From Fagopyrum homotropicum (lineage: Eukaryota; Streptophyta; Magnoliopsida; Caryophyllales; Polygonaceae), in contig BSWB01000006.1 in assembly GCA_033239125.1 (NCBI GenBank), forward strand, positions 113,320,242 to 113,384,241: a stretch of 64,000 bases of DNA, read 5' to 3'. The first letter of the stretch is position 1. Each line of letters begins with the position of its first letter. Under the pieces are notes generated by a model. That model searched no databases. It was not told where the DNA came from and saw only the letters and a list, made by a program, of their open reading frames with translations. The position numbers were made by a program, and so were the translations under genes. This document shows positions 12,147 through 22,574 of this stretch, piece after piece.

Positions 12147-13905
12147 TGTTCGCCCCTAGAGGTGTGTGCAAATAAGTTTTAGATTTATAAAACTAGAATC
12201 AAGCAGCGAACCCGTAGTGTACGGATCGATATAGTTAAGCAAGAATTCCAGAGTATCGAACACAGGGATTTGGGGGGAGCGAACTCGATTGCAAGTTATC
12301 AAGCAAGTAAATATGAGAGTTTTGCAAATATTGGGAAAACAACAATCCTAAAGATCCAAGTATCCAGTTGTGGCAATCGATTCAAGATGTACTTAATGAT
12401 GTAAAGACAGAGTTGAGATATGCAAAGGTATACTAATGTAAGGTAATCGTACGGTGAAGTTCCAAAAACCTTATATAACCCACCTACAAGGCACTCTCTA
12501 TACAGGTTGTTGAGGCTCAATATAGAAAGATTCTAGAGACGAGAATTAGCGTCAAATACCCAAACTTATAATCCAAGGATCAAGATTAACTTAACCGATT
12601 GAGGTTGTGACACTCACAATCGAGGTAGAGGTTGTTGAGGCTTCACTACCACCTAGAAAAGACAAGTCTAAACTAAGCTAAAGCAAAACTTTAACTTTAG
12701 ATTAAAGTAAAAGCAGGTTCGTAGACTTAAGGGAAATCACGGTTAGTTCTTGAGGTTCCACGGCCGTGGACTCAAGAACAGACCGTAATTTAGGGTTGTC
12801 GGCGACAATTCTCTAACTCTCAGGGTCTAATCTATTTGCGATCGATCTATCATCATCTAAGCCACAACTATCAACCCTTCACCTTAGAATTGTTAAGGGT
12901 TTTTAGCCAATAACAGCCATATTGATATCAATTCAAGAATTAAAAGATAAAAAGGTGAAAACTTTCAAGAACTTTCAATAATCTTCAATTCAATCTCAAA
13001 GTCACAAAGAGAATAAGCAATATCAAAAGATTCACAATAGAACAAACAATCGTAATCCTAGGAAAGAAAAGAAAACAGGATGTCAATCCGTTTTCCAAAT
13101 CGAACCTAATCAAGAAGAGAGATCTTCTTGCAAAATCTTCCAAGAACTACGATCTTCCGCAAATCCGGGGATCTCAACAGCAATCTCCACCAAAAGTGCG
13201 AGATTAGATGAATTCCAAACACGAACTTCGATCTCTTCAAAGAGATGTCAATTGCTTCCAAGCAAGCTATGCAAAAATGTCCTCGTGTCTAAGCGGCGAT
13301 CAATGAGGGTAAACGGGGTAGCGAAGGTAACGGAATCTTGCTTCGTCCGTCTTTTTATAGTGTAGGGCAAAATGTCGGCCCGGCCCAATCTTTAAAAGAT
13401 CGTGGCTTCAAAGTGTGGCGAAAAGATTCGCCAAGATCACGGTCGTGGAAGTGTTCCACGACCGTAATTTAGAGCGTGGAAACAAATACGGTTTGCAACA
13501 TATGTTCCACGGCCGTGTAATCCCCTGGAATGAACATGGATTTCTGACTCCAAATCCACGGCTGTAATTCTGAACGTGGTTTGTGATACGGCCGTATTTT
13601 AGGGCGTAATTTAGGGCAAGAACGTGATTCTTCCCTAAACTCGTGCATTCCTCAACTAAGACTCCAAATTGCTTCCAAAGAATGTCCTCAATCTATGGAC
13701 ATATCAACTCAACTCTCCTTTGCTCGTTTCCGTTCGGAAATAGCTCCAAATCACCTATAATCAACATAGAACTAGTGTAGACATCCATATCGACAATATA
13801 GGTAATACTAGCTCACATATGCATAAAGTTCAATCAAAGACTATCAATATGAATCAAATACGTTTAGAAAACGAGCCTAAAATATCACAATATTTCATGC
13901 TAACA
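12147..13905 (-). repeat. 3' LTR of the nested Athila
   Basis: 1759 bp; reverse complement of the outer LTRs with scattered substitutions and small indels. It is bounded by TGTTCG at 12147 and GCTAACA at 13905. The polypurine tract (complement of AATAACCCCATACTT, 13906-13920) abuts it. It carries its own CCACGGCCGTGG copy at 12758-12769 and degraded ones near 13440-13570. Confidence 0.9.
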
Positions 13906-15374
13906 AATAACCCCATACTTAACACTTGCTTGTCCCTAAGCAAGGTCTTTCAAAAAGCTTTTAAAAAAGAGTTAGGATGAAATATGTGTACCTTCTTTTG
14001 GATGAATGTGACTTCTAAAGAATAGATCATTCTCAAACCTTGCTTCAATCATTTATCAAACTTTCACACACTTAATCAAATAGCAAAAGGTAAAGAAAAT
14101 TCATGAATCAACTCAACTTCTAAACAAGCATTATAACCTTCAAACATTAACAAAATCAATCTCAAGAAACTTCAATTTAGATCACCAAGTCATATAACAT
14201 TCTTTTGATCTTAAGGACTTTCAAAAAAAAGGTCTAGAATATGGAAGGGAGGGGAAAACTTTAAGGGAAAGTGGTGCATAAATCCGGGAAAGTGAAAAAC
14301 TACCTTCTTCTTCTTATGCGATTTCCGCAACACTTCAATTTAGAGCTTCGCTCTCTTCTTTTCACTTTGACTTTACTTTTGGAGTTATGGATAGAGGTGC
14401 ACAAAAACCGAAGCCTAGGAGATCGGCGTTTCTCAAATTTTTCAAGAGATGCCTCAAACCCTTAGCGCACATACCATAATCCGCTAGGAATATCGCTCAA
14501 TCCAACTTTGGCAAGACACAAACACCCGGCTATGTGAATGGTGCCGAGTTACTCATCGTCATGATTGACTTCCCCAAACCTATAATTTCTTTCTATTCAA
14601 TTGATTGCAAATAATTGCTCTCATGGCCCTCCCACATCAAACATGCCTTTTTCTCATTCATTTCTCCAAATTCCCGGATAGGTAGGGGAGGCTAATATTT
14701 CAATGAGGGGCTAGATGATCAAAGAAAGAAGAAAGAAAGTATTGAATTGCCTTAATCATTTCAATAAGAAGTATAGGAACTTATAACGTGATTTCAACTT
14801 CAATTTTCTAGCATGATTTAGGTAACATTCTCACATTATAAAACTTGCAAAAGAGGTAAAATTCATTCATTCAAACTCTTTTCAATTCACAATCCTTTTA
14901 AGCATGCAATTGTCATCAAACTCAATTCACAAGTAGTGCTTATCATGGAAATCATCTCAATTCATTAGAAGCACAGAATTTTCAAAATTTTTCAATTTTT
15001 ATGGGTTTTTCAAGTCATTTTTCATGCAATGCAATAAGGAAACGTGTAACACATAATGAAGATGCAACGATAGTCTCGAATGAAAGCAAACATAGAGAGT
15101 AGAGTTATTACAAACTTTTAGTACATCCCACCCCATACTTAGGACGAACATTGTCCCTAATGTTCAAAAGAAAGAATAAAAGAAAGAAAAGAAACTCACA
15201 AGTGGTGGCGGGAATGTCTAAAACAACGATCATGCATCAATCACTGCGGCGCCGGTGGAGGTGGGAATGGAGAGAAACTCGGATCATAGTACCACCCAAA
15301 CTGCTGGCGGTAGACGTCCCTCATCATGTGGTCAAGGTCGTCTAAGCGTCCGTCTCTAGCATCCGCCCGGATCT
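13906..15374 (-). other. 3' untranslated region of the nested Athila
   Basis: No gene. Counterpart of 21212-22574 in the outer element, including a purine motif (minus-strand AAGTATGGGGTGGG, 15127-15140) and an AT-rich stretch. Short reading frames here, such as the one near 14271, are not conserved in frame with the other copy. Confidence 0.75.
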
Positions 15375-16808
15375 CTAGCGCTCCAACTCTCTCTGAAAGT
15401 CCGGTAGCCCAATCCGGCATCTGCTCGTACCATCCCGGGGCGTGACTGTACCATGATGGAGCATCGGATGGTGCTGGTGCTGGTGGCGGTGGTGGTGCTG
15501 CTGGCTGCGCCGTGGACCAAGGAGGGGTGTGTCATACCAAGTGGGAGGTGTAGTCATCCACGTGGGCCTCTCACTCACGCTAGCGCGGCGAGATGACGAG
15601 CCTGAAGCTCTAGCTGGACGTGGAGAGCGCCTAGGTACATCTTGGGCCGCCTCCGGCTGATCCGGAAACGTGCCAAACTCGTGCTCCGCTCCTCCACCAC
15701 TCTCGTACTGACCTACCATGTCCTCCTCCTCCACAACCGGTGGTGGAACGTAGGGGGGAGCTACTAGCCTGTTCGCATGCATCGCAGCGAACGTCTCCTT
15801 CCAATTGTGGCGTCCCGCCACAATGGAATACTCCGGTAGCCACTCAATCCCTCTACCCGTCCGAGTCTCCCAAGGCATGCCCGCATAAGGCGGACCTCCA
15901 TGTGTGGGGAAGATGAGTCCCCTAACCATAAAAGCATGTAGCCCTAAGGGAACCGCCGGTATACGGGTGCAAGCAGAAAAGTCAACGCCAAACGTCCTAG
16001 CAATGTGGGTCACTATCCCACCATATCCAATGTTCCCCTTCTTCTTGTTCTTAAGTTTACTCATCGTGGCCGCCAAAAGAGTGGCACAATCTGCACGGCG
16101 ACCGTATAGCATACTATAGAGCAAGAATAGCTCATCCGTCTTGATCTTTTGGGGCGTCTCCGTCCTAGGAAAGAGACACTCCGAAAGAACGCGGTGTGCT
16201 ATCTTCAAGGCTAGATGGTACATCAATCTAGCCTTGGTATCGGCGGGTTGCCAACGGTCCTCGTCGGCGTATATCATGGCTACTTCCTCCCAAAAATCCT
16301 TGGGGTAAACTCCGCTCGGAAATCGACCGTTATAGGTCTCATGGAACCCGAAAATGGTCCCAAACTCAACAATGCTCAACTGATAGTCTTGTTCCATGAG
16401 ACGAAAGGAGACGGTCCTATCTACGTGGCTGTGCTCGAAGGACGTCACAACCTCCCGGGTAATCTCCTCATAGGCGTCTTCACGAATGTTCGTGAAGACA
16501 AGCAATCCGGCTCTATCCAAGAGCCATGTAAGATCATCAACAATGTTGAGAGGATGTAGATCCTCCAACAACAAATACCTAGGACCTATCACTGTCCTCT
16601 CCTTGATCCGGTCAAGCGCTACAAGGTGGTTCTCATGTATGGTTGGAATGCTAGGGTGAGGAGGTGAGGATGGAGGTGAAGGTGAGGATGGTAGTGAGGG
16701 AGATGAGGGTGGTGGTGCCCTAGAGGTGGAGGGATTGCCCTTTCTTTTCTTGTTTTGCTCTCCCTTCTTCTCTTTTATCCTTCCCGACATTCTCCTCACA
16801 AAATCCAT
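15375..16808 (-). pseudogene. ATHILA ORF1/env-position protein of the nested copy
   Basis: The reading frame opens upstream at 16874, but the conserved start is the internal Met-Asp-Phe-Val-Arg at 16808. A basic N-terminus (RIKEKK, KKRKG) and a Ser/Pro-rich linker precede the ATHILA ORF1 core (motifs LEDLHPLN, FEHSHVDRTVSFRLME, RFPSGVYPKDFWEE, ECLFPRTETPQK). I see no convincing signal peptide or membrane span, so an envelope role is only positional. It agrees with the outer copy up to the Thr-Trp-Tyr motif near 15535. It then shifts frame into a His/Gln-rich tail and loses the C-terminal part present in the outer copy. Confidence 0.75.
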
Positions 16809-17637
16809 TTTTCCCAAAATTACGGTATGTTCTTCGATTCCACGGCCGTGGTTTACCCAAAGACCGTGATTCATCTCAGAATTTTGTGAATCTCAGCAAA
16901 TTCACAAACAATCACCACAACAAGCAGCCTTAATCTAATTCCTTCCAGTCTTTGTCAGTTCTTCCTAAAAATCTATAGCAAAAACGAACCAAATCCGCGA
17001 AATTGAAGAAGAAAGAATAAACCTCTTTTTCGGATTGAAAAATCCGAAATGCACGTTTGTTGATGGATTTCCGCTCGGTTTGTCGCTTGGATCTTGTTCG
17101 TGGTTGGATTTGCTGCAGTTTAGGATGAAGAATCGTTGAAAACGATTAGAAAACGAAGAATTGGAGAGGGTCGTGGGATTTTCGGCGTTTTAGGTCGTGG
17201 AAAGGGGTAGAATTGTGGGTAGTTTTGTGAAGAATGTAGCTTATATACTCGCAGGCAAAATTTTGAAAATCACGGTCTGTCGGGGTGTTCCACGGCCGTG
17301 GAAGTGTACGGACCCGTGGTTTTGGTGATTTTTCAAAGGCTTTTGAGAATTACGGCCATTGTAGCTATGACGACCGTAATTTAGACCGTGGAACCTTCTG
17401 TAAAGCTTCAAAGTCCAAATTTCGTCATTTTTCTTCGACATTATCTTCCCTTTCTCCTTTTCCATCGATCCTACAACCAAAAACACGAACATACCGGAAG
17501 AGATCGAGGCAAAATAAAGCGAAAAACGTCTATTCTAAGCTAAACTATGAATCAAAAACAAAAATAAAAATGCAATACCTTGGGTTGCCTCCCAAGAAGC
17601 GCTTTGTTTAAGGTCCGTAGCTAGACCATACTCGCAC
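16809..17637 (-). other. Spacer between integrase end and env-like ORF of the nested Athila
   Basis: Non-coding. It contains CCACGGCCGTGG at 16840-16851 and 17290-17301 and degenerate copies around them. The hairpin motif CTTGGGAGGCAACCCAAG (on the minus strand) is at 17579-17596. It is the counterpart of 18823-19650. Confidence 0.75.
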
Positions 17638-17777
17638 TTATTCGAGTGAGGTAGGTGCAAACTCCTCAGCTTGGAGTTCCGGTGTGTACTTCTTGAGTCG
17701 TTGACCGTTCACCTTGAAACTTCCGCTAGCTTCACCCCATACTTCAACTGCACCATGGGAGAAAATGCGTTTGATTA
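17638..17777 (-). pseudogene. Integrase C-terminal remnant of the nested Athila
   Basis: Reads, on the minus strand, the last 45 or so codons of integrase (motifs HGAVEVWGE, FKVNGQRLKKYTPE) to a TAA at 17638-17640. Homology to the outer element stops abruptly at 17777, which marks the truncation point. Confidence 0.85.
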
Positions 17778-18822
17778 TAAGACTAGCGCAAAGGTATTGC
17801 AATCTGGATTCTTTTGGCCTACTTTATTTAGAGATGTGCAATCCTTCGTTTCCTGCTGCGATGCTTGTCAAAGAACAGGTAATATCTCTAGGAGGAATGA
17901 GATGCCTCTCAATAACATCCAAGAGGTGGAGATTTTCGACGTTTGGGGAGTAGATTTTATGGGACCGTTTCCATCATCTTGTGGAAACCAATACATACTC
18001 TTGGTGGTGGATTATGTTTCTAGATGGGTGGAAGCAATTGCCTCTCCCACCAATGATGCCATGGTGGTGGTTAAGTTCTTCAACAAGACCATTTTTCCAC
18101 GATTTGGAACACCAAGGACTATCATTAGTGATGGAGGTTCTCACTTCATTGCCCGGCGCTTTGAAGCTCTTCTAGCTAAGTATGGGGTTACTCACAAGAT
18201 CGCCACCCCTTATCATCCACAAACAAGTGGACAAGTTGAGATCTCAAATCGGGAGATCAAAGGAATTCTAGAGAAGACGGTTTCAAGGACTAGGAAGGAT
18301 TGGTCTTTGAAGCTTGATGACGCATTGTGGGCATACCGGACTGCGTACAAGACTCCCATAGGAACCACACCATACAACCTTGTGTATGGGAAGTCTTGTC
18401 ACTTACCGGTAGAGTTGGAGCATAAGGCGTTTTGGGCCATCAAATGGTTAAATTTCAGCATGAAGGAAGCGGGAGAGAAGCGTCTCTTGGACCTTAATGA
18501 GCTGGAAGAACTCCGCTTGAACGCTTATGAAAACGCCAAGATCTATAAGGAGAGAGCAAAGCGTTGGCATGATAAGCATATCATTCCAAAGGACTTCAAA
18601 GAAGGAGATCAAGTTCTCCTCTTCAATTCAAGGCTTCGTCTCTTTCCAGGTAAGCTTAAATCTCGTTGGACCAGACCTTTTCTAATTAAGCGTATTTTTC
18701 CCCATGGTGCAGTAGAAGTATGGGGTGAAGCGGGCGGAAGCTTTAAGGTGAACGGTCAACGACTCAAGAAGTATACGCCGGAACTCCAAGCTGAAGAGTT
18801 CGCGCCTACCGCACTCGAATAA
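17778..18822 (+). CDS. Athila integrase, rest of the outer element
   Basis: Integrase inserts the element's DNA into the chromosome. Downstream of the nested copy the outer reading frame resumes with AKVLQSGFFWP, then the second half of the zinc finger (CCDACQ). The catalytic core follows: Asp in VDFMGPFP, Asp in IISDGG, and Glu in HPQTSGQVEISNREIK. The C-terminal domain ends with KKYTPELQAEEF and a TAA at 18820-18822. A longer open frame from 17671 is chimeric, because its first codons lie in the nested element on the wrong strand. Confidence 0.9.
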
Positions 18823-19650
18823 GTGCGAGATTGGTCTAGCTACGGACCTTAAACAAAGCGCTTCTTGGGAGGCAACCCAAGGTATTGCATTTACGTTTAT
18901 ATTTTCGATTCACAGTTTAGCTTAGTTTAGACGTTTTGTTTTGTTTTGCCTTCGATTCATTCCGGTATGTTCGTGTTTTTGGATGTAGGAACGGTGGGAA
19001 AGGAAAGAGGAAGAGTTATTTTGAAGAAAAGTATCGAAACTTGGACTTTGGAGCATTACAGAGAGTTCCACGGCCTAAACCACGGTCGTGACAGCTACAG
19101 TGACCGTAATTTCCAAAAGCCTTTGAAAAATCACCAAAACCACGGTTCCGTACATTTCCACGGCCGTGGAACCCCCCGATAAACCGTGGTTTTCGAAAAT
19201 TTTGTCGGCCACTATATAAACCACGTTCTTCACAAAAACTCACCAAAAACCCAATTCCACGACCCTCTCTCACCGATTCCACGCCCTTCACCTCAATTCT
19301 CCGTTCGTTAATCGTTTTCAACGATTCTTCGTTCCAAATTGAAGCAAATTCGACCACCAACGAGATCCAAGCAACGAATCGAGCGGCAATTCACCAAGGA
19401 ACGCAGAATTCGGATTCTAAAATCCGAAACTTAGGTTTTTTCCACTCTTCTCTATCTTCGTCAATTTGGGTTCGTTTTTACTAGAAATTTTAGGAGAACT
19501 GATTGAAATTGGAAGGAATTAGACTAGGGCTGCCTGATTGCTGAGTTTGAGTGCTGTTTGTGGATTTTTGAGAAAAGTCGAGACGAATCACGGTCTTTGT
19601 CAATTCCACGGCCGTGGAAAATCAAGAACATACTGTGGTTTTGAACAGTG
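18823..19650 (+). other. Integrase-to-env spacer of the outer Athila
   Basis: Non-coding. A hairpin-forming motif (CTTGGGAGGCAACCCAAG, 18864-18881) lies 41 bp after the pol stop and is shared with the nested copy. Palindromes CCACGGCCGTGG are at 19158-19169 and 19606-19617 with degenerate copies around 19065-19190. This region could hold splice signals or an internal promoter for the downstream ORF, but I cannot show either. Confidence 0.75.
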
Positions 19651-21211
19651 ATGGATTTTGTTAGGAGAGTTTCACGGAGGATTAAGGAGAAGAAGAATGA
19701 GCAGAACAAAAAGAGGAAGGGTAACCCCTCTTCCTCTTCATCCTCTAGAGCACCACCACCTTCCTCCCCTTCACCTCCATCATCACCTTCATCACCCGCA
19801 CCTCCTAGCCCTAGAGTACCCACCATTCACGAGGATCATCTCGATGCACTCGAGAGGATCCATAAGAGGGCAGTTATCGGACATAGGTATCTATGGTTGG
19901 AGGATCTAGTTCCTCTAAACATATTAGATGACCTTACTTGGCTCTTGGATAGAGCCGGTCTTATCGTCTTCTCGGCTATCCAAGAGGACGCTTATGAGGA
20001 GATAACGAGAGGTTGTGACGTCGTTTGAGCACAGCCATGTGGATAGGACAGTTTCTTTCCGTCTTATGGAAAGAAACTATGATTTTACCATCCGTGAGTT
20101 TGGAGCCTTCTTTGGGTTCCAAGAGACCTTCAATGGTCGTTTTCCTAGTGGCGTTTACGCCAAAGACTTTTGGGAGGAGGTAGCTATGATTTACGCCAGC
20201 AAGGACCGCTGGCAACCTGTTGATACCAAGGCTAAGTTGATGTATCACTTAGCCTTGAAGATTGCTCACCGTGTTCTTTCGGAGTGTCTCTTCCCTAGGA
20301 CGGAGACACCTCAAAAGATCAAGACAGATGAGCTCTTTCTGTTGTATTCTATGCTGTATGGGCGCCCTGCTGACTGCGCCACCCTCTTAGCTGCTACCAT
20401 GAGCAAGCTTAAGAACAAGAGGGCGGGGAACATTGGATATGGTGGGATAGTTACCCACCTTGCTAGGATGTTAGGGGTTGATTTTTCTGCATGCACACGC
20501 ATACCAGCTGTACCCTTAGGACTCCAAGCCTTCATGACTAAAGGCCTTATCTTCCCTACCCATAGAGGTCCGCCTTACGCAGCCATGCCTTGGGAGAGCA
20601 GGACGGGGAGGGGCTTTGAGTGGCTCCCGGAGTACTCCATTATGGTTGAACACCATAACTGGAAGGCTACGTTCGCAGCTATGCATGCGAACAGGATTGC
20701 AGCTCCTCTGTATGTCCCACCACCGCCTGTAGTTGAGGAGGAGGAGATGAGGGATCAGTATGAGGGAGGAGGAGGAGCAGAGCAGGAGTTTGGCACGTTT
20801 CCGGATCAGCCGGATGCGGCCCCTGATGTGCCTAGATGTTCTCCACGTCCAGCCAGAGCTTCAGGTTCGTCTTCTCGCCGCGCCAGCGTGAGTGAGAGAC
20901 CCACTTGGATGGATACACCTCCTACATGGTACGGAGCTCCACCTCCATGGTCCTCACAGCAGCCATCAGCACCAGCACCAGCACCGTCCGACGCTTCAGG
21001 GTGGTACAGCCAGGCCCCGGGATGGTATGAGCAGATGCCGGATTGGGCTACTGGCCTTTCTAAGAGAGTAGGAGCATTGGAGATCCGAGCCGATGCTAGA
21101 GATGGACGCCTGGACGACCTCGATCATATGATGAGAGACGTCTACCGCCAGCAGTTTGGGTGGCACTACCCTAGCTTCTCTCCATTCCCGCCTCCACCAG
21201 CGCCGCAGTGA
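19651..21211 (+). pseudogene. ATHILA ORF1/env-position protein of the outer element (frameshifted)
   Basis: Starts with Met-Asp-Phe-Val-Arg at 19651. A basic segment and a Ser/Pro-rich linker are followed by the ATHILA ORF1 core (LEDLVPLN, FEHSHVDRTVSFRLME, RFPSGVYAKDFWEE, ECLFPRTETPQK) and a Pro-rich C-terminus ending at 21211. Around 20008-20014 a 2 bp loss relative to the nested copy shifts the frame and makes a stop at 20026-20028; the second part reads from about 20015. It is collinear with 16808-15375 on the other strand. Function is unknown. The position after pol is that of retroviral env, but no fusion or membrane features are visible. Confidence 0.8.
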
Positions 21212-22574
21212 TGATGATGATGACCGACAGCTTTAGCCGCTCCACCGCCACTTTGTGAGTTTCTTTTTCTTTTCTTTCTTTTTCTTTCTTTTATTTGAAC
21301 ATTAGGGACAATGTTTGTTCTAAGTATGGGGTGGGGTGTGACTAAAAGTTGTAATAACTCTTACTCACTTTGATTGCTTCTATCGAGACTATCTTGCATG
21401 TTCATTATATTGTTGCACGTTTCATTATTGCATTGCATGAAAAAGAGTTTAAAAAACCCATAAAAATTGAAAAATTTTGAAAAATTTTGTGCTTCTAAGG
21501 AATTGAGATGATTTCTATGATAATCACTACTTGTGAATTGAGTTTGATGACAATTGCATGCTTAAACGAATAGTGAATTGAAAAGAAATTGAATGAGTTG
21601 ATTATACCTCTTTCGCAAGTTTCATAATGTGATGAATGTTACCTAAATCATGTTGAGGAATTGAAGTTGAAATCCCACTATAAGTTCTTATGCTTCTTGT
21701 TGAGATGATTAAGGCAATTCGATTCTTTCTTTCTTCTTTCTTTGATCATTTAGCCCCTCATTGAAATATTGACCTCCTTTACCTATCCGGGAATTTGGAG
21801 GAGTTGATTGATATTGGCATGTATGATGTGGGAGGGCCATGAAAGAAATACTTTGCATTCAAAGGAATAGAAAGAAATTATAGGTTTGGGGAAGTCAATC
21901 ATGATGATGAGTAACTCGGCACCATTCACATAGCCGGGTGTTTGTGTCTTGCCAAAGTCGGATTGAGCGATATTCCTAGCGGATTATGATATGTGCGCTA
22001 AGGGTTTGAGGCATCTCATAAAAATTGAGAAACGCCAATCTCCTAGGCTTCGGTTTTTTGCACCTCTATCCATAACTCCAAAAGTAAAGTCGAAAAATGA
22101 AAAGAAGAGAGCGAAGCTCTAAGTTGAAGGTGTTGCGGAAACCGCAAGAGAAGAAGAAAAGAGTAGTTGTCCACTTTCCCGGATTCATGCACCACATTCC
22201 TTAAAGTTTCCTTTCCTTTCCACATTCTAGACCTTTTTCTTTGAAAGTCCTTAAGATCAAGAGAATGTTATATGACTTGGTGATCTAAATTGAAGTTTTT
22301 TATGATTGATTTTGATAATGTTTAAGGGTTATGATGTTTGCAAGGGAGTTTGATTGATTCATGATTCTTCTTTACTCTTTACTCTTTGATTAAGTGTATG
22401 AAAGTCTTATAAACGATTGAAGCAAGATTTGAGAATGATCTATTATTTAGAAGGCACATTCATCCAAAAAGAAGTATTACTTTGAGAAGGTACACATATT
22501 TCATCCTAACTCTTGTTGTAAAACTTTTGAAAGACCTTGCTTAGGGACAAGCAAGCGGCAAGTATGGGGTTATT
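21212..22574 (+). other. 3' untranslated region and polypurine tract of the outer Athila
   Basis: No gene. A pyrimidine-rich run (21260-21295) is followed by AAGTATGGGGTGGGG (21322-21336), a second polypurine-tract-like motif. The true 3' polypurine tract, AAGTATGGGGTTATT, abuts the LTR at 22560-22574. Both motifs are kept in the nested copy. Confidence 0.75.

Larger units (their letters stand above)
12147..17777 (-). mobile_element. 5'-truncated Athila copy nested in inverted orientation
   Basis: Minus-strand Athila containing only the 3' half: the last codons of integrase (about 17777-17638), spacer, env-like ORF (16808-15375), 3' untranslated region and 3' LTR (13905-12147). Its U5 end is intact (TG at 12147). 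The other end stops inside integrase with no LTR. The host sequence around it reads CAAGA before 12147 and TAAGA from 17778, which could be a 5 bp target duplication with one changed base. By eye it is roughly a tenth diverged from the host Athila, far more than the host's two LTRs differ, so it came from another source copy. Confidence 0.85.

Noticed and set aside
15904..16559. Plus-strand frames over the nested env-like ORF
   Set aside because: Antisense of the conserved minus-strand ATHILA ORF1 protein.
17671..17777. N-terminal extension of the integrase frame (MEFRC...)
   Set aside because: These codons are antisense sequence of the nested Athila; the true frame resumes at 17778.
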